From assembly GCA_014801225.1 (NCBI GenBank), contig JAAVEO010000003.1, positions 1-32,591 of the forward strand: a DNA stretch of 32,591 nt, given 5' to 3'. The notes below the pieces were generated by a model that saw only the letters and a list, made by a program, of their open reading frames with translations, was not told the origin of the DNA and did not search any database. The stretch comes from Bacteroides sp. (GTDB taxonomy: Bacteria; Bacteroidota; Bacteroidia; Bacteroidales; Muribaculaceae). The first letter of the stretch is position 1. Each line of letters begins with the position of its first letter. Shown piece by piece: positions 23,356 through 32,591 of this stretch. The translations under genes were made by a program, and so were the position numbers.

Positions 23356-23670
23356 TTAATAAACTGGGACAAGGTGAAAATGGGCATGATTTATTTTTTG
23401 TCCGGCAATCTTTCCTACATGACTAAAAACTTGATAACCACGGGGAGAATATTGTTGGTCTAAAAATTCTTTTGCTTTGTTCATTAATTGGATTAATTGA
23501 ACCTGTGTTTTTTCAGGAATATCAAACCAGGTTTGGTAATGTTCTTTAGGAATAATCAACATATGACCTTTGGCCATTGGATGAATATCAAAAAATGCTT
23601 TTGCCTGCTGGTTTTCTAAAATGATTTCTGATTTTGCCTTGTCACAAAATACGCATTTAGATGAAAGCAT
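23356..23670 (-). CDS. HIT-family nucleotide hydrolase
   Basis: A 104-residue protein of the histidine-triad superfamily. CVFCDK is at the N terminus, FFDIHPMAKGHMLIIPKEHY is the central block, and the catalytic triad motif is INHAHFHLVPVY. HIT enzymes hydrolyse nucleoside phosphoramidates, dinucleoside polyphosphates or AMP-linked intermediates. I place the start at 23670 because AGGAGG lies just upstream; the frame stays open for 21 more codons without support. The HIT gene precedes the sirtuin-like gene by 12 bases, linking a nucleotide hydrolase with a NAD-binding protein. Confidence 0.9.
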   Translation of the reverse strand: MLSSKCVFCDKAKSEIILENQQAKAFFDIHPMAKGHMLIIPKEHYQTWFDIPEKTQVQLIQLMNKAKEFLDQQYSPRGYQVFSHVGKIAGQKINHAHFHLVPVY

Positions 23671-23785
23671 ATTTTTGCCTCCTGATAAAAAATTGATTTT
23701 AAAATATATTAGCAGCCACTTTATAAAAGTCAATAAGTAGAAGAGAGACTAATTGAAATATTAAAAAATTCACTTATTATTTGTG

Positions 23786-23872
23786 TAATATAAAAAAGAG
23801 ATTAACGAGGTAGAAGCGTTAATCCCTATCATTCAAGTTATTACTGCAACAAAAAATGATATAAATTGAGTG
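23786..23872 (+). ncRNA. Possible relic of an antisense RNA (locus C)
   Basis: A -10-like TAATAT at 23786-23791 precedes a hairpin (ATTAACG/CGTTAAT), and the block ATTGAGTGGCGTTTTTT at about 23866-23881 matches the terminator right arm of the intact locus. The left arm is degenerate, so the RNA may no longer terminate well. Confidence 0.35.
23797..23826 (-). terminator. Minus-strand hairpin terminator of remnant locus C
   Basis: On the minus strand GGATTAACG pairs with CGTTAATCTC and is followed by TTTTTT. It is nearly the same as the terminator of locus D, which shows that the two loci are related. Confidence 0.65.
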
Positions 23873-23879
23873 GCGTTTT

Positions 23880-23930
23880 TTATTTGTCGTGATGATCGAT
23901 ATAGGTGAGTAATGCTAACGCAAACTCATT
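23880..23930 (-). pseudogene. Remnant C of an Fst/Hol_Tox-type toxin gene
   Basis: The minus strand reads NEFALALLTYIDHHDK and a stop, matching the intact toxin's C terminus. The frame is closed by TAA immediately upstream and has no start codon. Flanking bases on the 3' side match locus B. Confidence 0.72.
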
Positions 23931-23935
23931 TTATC

Positions 23936-23964
23936 TTGAAAATCCTCTTATCTGTTTGTATAAT
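23936..23964 (+). promoter_or_regulatory. Promoter of the antisense RNA of locus D
   Basis: TTGAAA, a 17-base spacer and TATAAT: a near-consensus promoter pointing against the toxin-like frame of locus D. Confidence 0.75.
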
Positions 23965-23970
23965 TATAAA

Positions 23971-24058
23971 AAAAAAGGGATTAACGACTCCTACTCGTTA
24001 ATCCCAATCGTAACTTGAATGACTGGGTGGAAGCTAATCTTTGTGATTAGCTTTTTTA
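23971..24058 (+). ncRNA. Putative antisense antitoxin RNA of locus D
   Basis: From the promoter at 23936-23964 an RNA of about 88 bases would start near 23971 and contain hairpin GGGATTAACGA/TCGTTAATCCC. It would end at terminator AAGCTAATC-TTTGT-GATTAGCTT plus T residues (24031-24058). It is complementary to the 3' part of the toxin-like frame 23991-24143. Confidence 0.6.
23977..24005 (-). terminator. Terminator of the toxin-like mRNA of locus D
   Basis: An 11-bp perfect stem GGGATTAACGA/TCGTTAATCCC with a 7-base loop, followed by nine T residues on the minus strand. The stop codon of the toxin-like frame lies in the loop. Confidence 0.85.
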
Positions 24059-24169
24059 TTATTGCGTAGGCTTTGGCACACTTGATCGCAAAATTGCCTA
24101 AAGCATTAAGCACAAGACCTAACGCAATAGCCAAAGCAAACTTCTACTCCAGTCTATTCGATTTTCCAT
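23991..24169 (-). pseudogene. Type I toxin-like gene, frameshifted near its start (locus D)
   Basis: GGAGGTGA seven bases before an ATG at 24169 opens MENRIDWSRS, which soon stops. In another frame, 24143-23991 encodes a hydrophobic helix (KFALAIALGLVLNALGNFAI), then a basic, tail-like segment KCAKAYAIIKKLITK and SFHPVIQV. The two frames would join after one small indel near 24145. The layout (small membrane peptide, convergent antisense RNA, hairpins, occluded binding site) fits TxpA/BsrG/Fst type I toxins; I cannot name the family. It may be inactivated, or start from a TTG. Confidence 0.55.
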
Positions 24170-24227
24170 GGCTTTCACCTCCGTAACTTTTAAATAGATG
24201 AGGGGTGAAGGAGCCATTCAAAGTTAC
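24168..24227 (-). promoter_or_regulatory. Translation-blocking RNA fold in the locus D leader
   Basis: In the leader, ATGGCT-CC-TTCACC (24217-24204) can pair with GGTGAAAGCCAT (24179-24168): 12 pairs with a 2-base bulge, covering both binding site and ATG. A competing pairing GTAACTTT (24227-24220) with AAAGTTAC (24190-24183) overlaps in topology, so the leader can switch. Occluded binding sites are typical of type I toxin mRNAs. Confidence 0.6.
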
Positions 24228-24393
24228 TAAGCTGTTGGGAGCGACCCAAGAGCCTATTACTATTTTAACTTAAATATTTTAAATCATCGATTTCAACTTT
24301 TAGTAGTTGTACCAAGTATTTGATACAAGTAATGAGCTGTGGCACACTTTTTATAATTTATAAGCGTTAAAAAAGAATGAATTTAAGTTATCG

Positions 24394-24483
24394 TGCTATA
24401 ATTTTTATAGAAAGTAAATTTAGTGTGTATATAAATTAAAGATTTTTCTTATTCAGGTTCTGCATTAAGCAGAGCCTTTTTTT
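24394..24483 (+). ncRNA. Short promoter-terminator unit, candidate small RNA
   Basis: TATAAT at 24397-24402 with extended TGC is followed 54 bases later by hairpin GGTTCTGC-ATTAA-GCAGAGCC and seven T residues. The transcript would be about 75 bases with no open frame carrying a binding site. A separate TATAAT at 24508-24513 can serve the transporter gene downstream, so this unit is probably independent, or else an attenuated leader. Confidence 0.45.
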
Positions 24484-24549
24484 GTTCTCCGAAGTAGGGG
24501 TTTATATTATAATGAAGATTAAATAAAGCTTAAGACATGGAGGACATCA

Positions 24550-25605
24550 ATGCAAAAAGCCTGGCAAAATTTTAAAGCAAATGTGCCACTGCGACGAACA
24601 GTCGTTCTGGCGATTATAATTTGTGTTCTTTATCTGTCACGTTCGATGATGAATACAATCTTATTAACTTTTATTTTTACTTATTTGATTGTGCATTTAG
24701 TCAACCTAGTTAAAAAGCATCTTCCCAAACTACCGTCACAAGTTGTAGTGGTAGCAACGTATCTTTTGTTAATTGCTTTGATTTATCTCGGAGTCACAAT
24801 CTATATTCCGATTATTTCTCACCAAACAGTTAAGATGGTGCATTCGGTAGTAGAATTTTATCAAAATAATGACTGGGATTGGATAATGAAATCGGTCCAT
24901 CACTATGTTAGCAATGCGGAACTAGCCAATCAGGCTAAAAAAGGGATGGGGATAGTTTTTCATGCAGTAACTGGATTTGGAACTTTAACGGTTTCAATCG
25001 TAATGTCGCTACTATTGAGTTTCTTTTATACCATTGATTTAAAGGATTTACATAAGTTTTCTCAAGCATTCGTTAATACAGGAATTTTAAAATGGTTCTT
25101 TCAAGATGTGACTTATTTTGGTAAAAAATTTGTTAATACTTTTGGTGTAGTACTAGAAGCACAATTTTTGATAGCGATTTGTAATACAGTTTTGACTTTA
25201 ATTGGTTTGATTGTCCTACATATTCCGCAGATTTTGGCTTTAGGAATTATTGTCTTCGTTTTAAGTTTGATTCCGGTAGCGGGAGTAATTATTTCGTTAA
25301 TACCTCTAGGGATTGTTTCCTATACTGTCGGTGGTATTCAATATGTGTTCTATATCTTTATTATGATTATGATAATTCATGCAATTGAATCTTATGTGCT
25401 TAATCCGAAGTTGATGGCTAGCAAAACAGAGCTACCAATTTTTTATACTTTTGTTTGTTTACTAGTAGGAGAACATTTCCTTGGAATTTGGGGCTTAATC
25501 GTAGCTGTACCAATCTTTACCTTCTTATTGGATATTCTTGGAATCAAACCTGTTAAAACTAAAAAACGAATTCATCTAGAAAAAACAGGTAAGCTGTTTA
25601 AATAG
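24550..25605 (+). CDS. AI-2E-family transporter (YdiK/PerM-like membrane protein)
   Basis: A 351-residue protein with about seven or eight transmembrane helices. Two helices at the N terminus are followed by a soluble amphipathic stretch (HSVVEFYQNNDWDWIMKSV) and the C-terminal helices with LSLIPVAGVIISLIP and YVLNPKLMASKTELPIFYTF, which are the conserved family blocks (PxVG and LxPxxxG). Despite the name, members have varied roles, including sodium/proton antiport. GGAGG at 24540-24544 precedes the ATG. It is monocistronic with a bidirectional terminator after it. Confidence 0.87.
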   Translation: MQKAWQNFKANVPLRRTVVLAIIICVLYLSRSMMNTILLTFIFTYLIVHLVNLVKKHLPKLPSQVVVVATYLLLIALIYLGVTIYIPIISHQTVKMVHSVVEFYQNNDWDWIMKSVHHYVSNAELANQAKKGMGIVFHAVTGFGTLTVSIVMSLLLSFFYTIDLKDLHKFSQAFVNTGILKWFFQDVTYFGKKFVNTFGVVLEAQFLIAICNTVLTLIGLIVLHIPQILALGIIVFVLSLIPVAGVIISLIPLGIVSYTVGGIQYVFYIFIMIMIIHAIESYVLNPKLMASKTELPIFYTFVCLLVGEHFLGIWGLIVAVPIFTFLLDILGIKPVKTKKRIHLEKTGKLFK

Positions 25606-25606
25606 G

Positions 25607-25638
25607 AAAAAGCCTGAGCTGTAAAGCTCAGGCTTTTA
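25607..25638. terminator. Bidirectional terminator between the AI-2E-type gene and the lac regulator
   Basis: AAAAAGCCTGAGCT, loop GTAA, AGCTCAGGCTTTT: a 13-bp stem with A and T runs on its two sides. Confidence 0.88.
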
Positions 25639-26634
25639 ATTTTGACTACTTTCGCGCAAAATGAGTTTAGTTTTAAGGGTGATCTTATACACATCTTTGA
25701 AAGAGTCATTGATAATGTTGTTTAACATATTCATTCCCAGACGTCCCATTTCATGTGTATCAACATGGACACTACTTAGTGATGGGTTAGCAAACTCAGC
25801 AGTTGTTGTATCATTGAAAGAAATAATGCTGATATCATGAGGAACATCAATCTTAGCTTCGCGAAGGGCTTTAAGTGCTCCAATAGCCATTGCATCATTT
25901 GCAATTACTAGTCCTTGTGGTAAGGGCTTGTCAGTAGTGAGATATTTTTTTAGTACTGCGTAGCCAGATTCAGGAGTGAATTTCCCTACTAATACCTTAT
26001 CAAAATCAAATAAACCTAATTCTGACATATATTTTTTGTAATCTTGAAACCGAAAATCAATTAAATTATTTTTATCAAAATCATCATTAAGATCGCCAGC
26101 GAGCATACCAATGTCTTTTTGTCCATGTTGGAGAAAATGATTAATAACTTCTCTTACAGAAGTATGAAAATCAGAAACAATACAAGGATAGTTCTCGCTT
26201 AAAGTATCAGCATCAATGAAGACAATAGGTTTAGTTAGAGAATAGATTTGTTTAAGATATGACTCTTTATATTGATTAAAACCAATCACAATGATGCCGA
26301 TATTTTCATCGAGCTTGTCTAGAGGATTAGAATTGTAAAAAAGGTTAACATGATAGCCTAAAGTAGCAGCTTCATCTTCAATACCTTTCCGAATTGAATA
26401 GTAATAAAGATCTTTGATTTCTTGGCTGTTATCGGACCAAAAAATTACTGCAATACTTTTGGCTTTATTATTTATACGTTTTTTTGTTTTCTTATAATGA
26501 AGTTCTTCAGCAATACGAAAAATTCTTTGTCTGGTAGACTCGTTGACTGATAGATTTTTGTCATAATTAAGTACTCTTGATACGGTTGCAGGAGAAACAT
26601 GTGCTCTTTCTGCAATGTCTTTGATTGTAGCCAT
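25636..26634 (-). CDS. LacI/GalR-family transcriptional regulator of the lactose operon
   Basis: A 332-residue regulator. The N-terminal helix-turn-helix IKDIAERAHVSPATVSRVLN is followed by the hinge helix (LSVNESTRQRIFRIAEELHY) and a periplasmic-binding-protein-like sugar domain (about 60-332) with IAVIFWSDN and ISIISFNDTTTAEFANPSLSSVHVD. It is the last gene of the operon, 57 bases behind lacZ, so it is likely to control this operon and itself. A fitting operator is the palindrome at 31170-31183. The inducer (allolactose, lactose or galactose) cannot be read from the sequence. Confidence 0.9.
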   Translation of the reverse strand: MATIKDIAERAHVSPATVSRVLNYDKNLSVNESTRQRIFRIAEELHYKKTKKRINNKAKSIAVIFWSDNSQEIKDLYYYSIRKGIEDEAATLGYHVNLFYNSNPLDKLDENIGIIVIGFNQYKESYLKQIYSLTKPIVFIDADTLSENYPCIVSDFHTSVREVINHFLQHGQKDIGMLAGDLNDDFDKNNLIDFRFQDYKKYMSELGLFDFDKVLVGKFTPESGYAVLKKYLTTDKPLPQGLVIANDAMAIGALKALREAKIDVPHDISIISFNDTTTAEFANPSLSSVHVDTHEMGRLGMNMLNNIINDSFKDVYKITLKTKLILRESSQN

Positions 26635-26691
26635 TACATCCTCACGATTCTAAAAGAGATTTCACTTGCGTGTGCTAAGAGTATTTTAGCA

Positions 26692-31142
<4,451 letters not shown>

Positions 31143-31169
31143 AAAAGAACCTCCGTTTAGTTTTATATT

Positions 31170-31183
31170 TGTAAACGATTACA
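31170..31183. promoter_or_regulatory. cre / LacI-type operator before the lactose operon
   Basis: TGTAAACGATTACA fits the CcpA cre consensus (TGNAANCGNNNNCA type) and is also a TGTAA/TTACA inverted repeat as bound by LacI-family repressors. It lies 28 bases upstream of the permease start, next to the likely -10 region. Either CcpA or the operon's own regulator could bind. Confidence 0.75.
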
Positions 31184-31194
31184 GTATAAAACTA

Positions 31195-31326
31195 TTTAGT
31201 AAATAAGTATACATTTTTACTAAACTTATTTTTGAATTCGATCTCATAAATTGAAGATAATCATTGATATAAAAGGAATTAAGTAACACAAATAAATTTA
31301 GTAAATAAAATATATTTACTAAATTT
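31195..31326. repeat. Four TTTA(G/C)TAAA boxes in two inverted pairs
   Basis: TTTAGTAAA at 31195-31203 with TTTACTAAA at 31216-31224, and TTTAGTAAA at 31297-31305 with TTTACTAAA at 31315-31323. The second pair extends to a 14-bp perfect inverted repeat (31294-31307 and 31313-31326) with a 5-base spacer. They lie in the upstream region of the lactose operon; each box is itself nearly palindromic. They are probable binding sites for an unidentified regulator. Confidence 0.55.
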
Positions 31327-31360
31327 TATCTTAAAAATTGAAAAAAGCAACAAAATTTAT

Positions 31361-31392
31361 ACAAAAAGGCATTGCTTATAAAAACAATGCCT
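31361..31392 (-). terminator. Second terminator downstream of ldhD
   Basis: On the minus strand GGCATTG and CAATGCC pair, followed by TTTTT. Confidence 0.7.
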
Positions 31393-31403
31393 AGATTGAG
31401 CAT

Positions 31404-31437
31404 AAAAATAAGCGCTGCTCATAAAAGCAACGCTTAC
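31404..31437 (-). terminator. First terminator downstream of ldhD
   Basis: On the minus strand AAGCGTTGCT pairs with AGCAGCGCTT, followed by ATTTTTA. Together with the hairpin at 31361 it forms a tandem block against a strongly transcribed gene. Confidence 0.75.
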
Positions 31438-31463
31438 TTTAATTATTAAATTGATAGGTTGAA

Positions 31464-32477
<1,014 letters not shown>

Positions 32478-32512
32478 TCAACCTCCGTAAAATAATATTT
32501 TTACCATAGCTA

Positions 32513-32518
32513 ATTATA
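32513..32518 (-). promoter_or_regulatory. -10 box of the ldhD promoter
   Basis: TATAAT on the minus strand, 42 bases upstream of the start codon. No clear -35 hexamer is visible at the usual distance. Confidence 0.55.
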
Positions 32519-32591
32519 CTCTTTACATTGTTAAATAAAACACAATTTCAAAGATATTTAATAAAAATAAAAATCGGTCTAGATTAATTTT

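Noticed and set aside
24331..24350. TGGCACACTT shared with locus D as another toxin relic
   Set aside because: Only about ten bases match and the flanks do not align; chance cannot be excluded.
21897..24549. CRISPR array in the repeat-rich intergenic region
   Set aside because: The repeated blocks are homologous toxin 3' ends and terminators of unequal length and spacing, with no regular repeat-spacer pattern and no cas genes.

Overview
AT-rich Firmicute DNA (roughly one third G+C by eye). Single-gene GH2 lacZ with a LacS-type symporter, ldhD, DegV, LtrA, TMEM175-like and DUF915 proteins all point to a Lactobacillus, most likely the gasseri/johnsonii group. The species call is inference from family resemblance, not a database match.

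Layout. 1-1760: 3' end of a luciferase-like flavin oxidoreductase, a small membrane protein and an SMR efflux pump. 1780-5150: an orphan IS3-type OrfA facing an OmpR-type response regulator with two tandem, paralogous histidine kinases; the second kinase is broken by one extra base in a G7 run. 5164-6740: an APC amino-acid permease (SteT/LAT-like), minus strand, behind a full attenuation leader: promoter, 21-codon serine-rich leader peptide, protector, antiterminator and terminator. 6910-12780: housekeeping and stress genes (NAD(P)-binding protein, tRNA-Thr, TMEM175-like channel, ABM monooxygenase, LtrA, GNAT, YjjG-type HAD phosphatase, DegV, small membrane protein). 13018-18053: CsbD and GlsB stress genes, two tandem exonuclease III paralogues, and a phosphodiesterase plus UMF1-type MFS pair.

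18190-24550 is the accessory-looking part. It holds a PLD-helicase-DUF3427 protein, a DUF915 lipoprotein hydrolase, and a HIT plus divergent sirtuin operon lacking the usual catalytic histidine. That operon sits between four type I toxin-antitoxin-like loci: one intact Fst/Hol_Tox-type toxin of 29 residues with a convergent antisense RNA, two N-terminally truncated remnants, and one frameshifted toxin-like locus with an occluded ribosome binding site. The toxins are too short for ordinary gene calling.

24550-32591: an AI-2E-type transporter, then a minus-strand lactose operon (LacS-like permease without its IIA domain, lacZ, lacI-type regulator). The operon lies behind a cre/LacI-type palindrome and four TTTA(G/C)TAAA boxes in two inverted pairs. 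D-lactate dehydrogenase closes the window.

The strongest new-looking signal is the serine leader-peptide attenuator at 6523-6735: all four trp-type RNA segments can be traced, and it predicts serine-responsive control of the permease. The type I toxin-antitoxin cluster, the His-to-Trp sirtuin and the G7 frameshift in the kinase come next.
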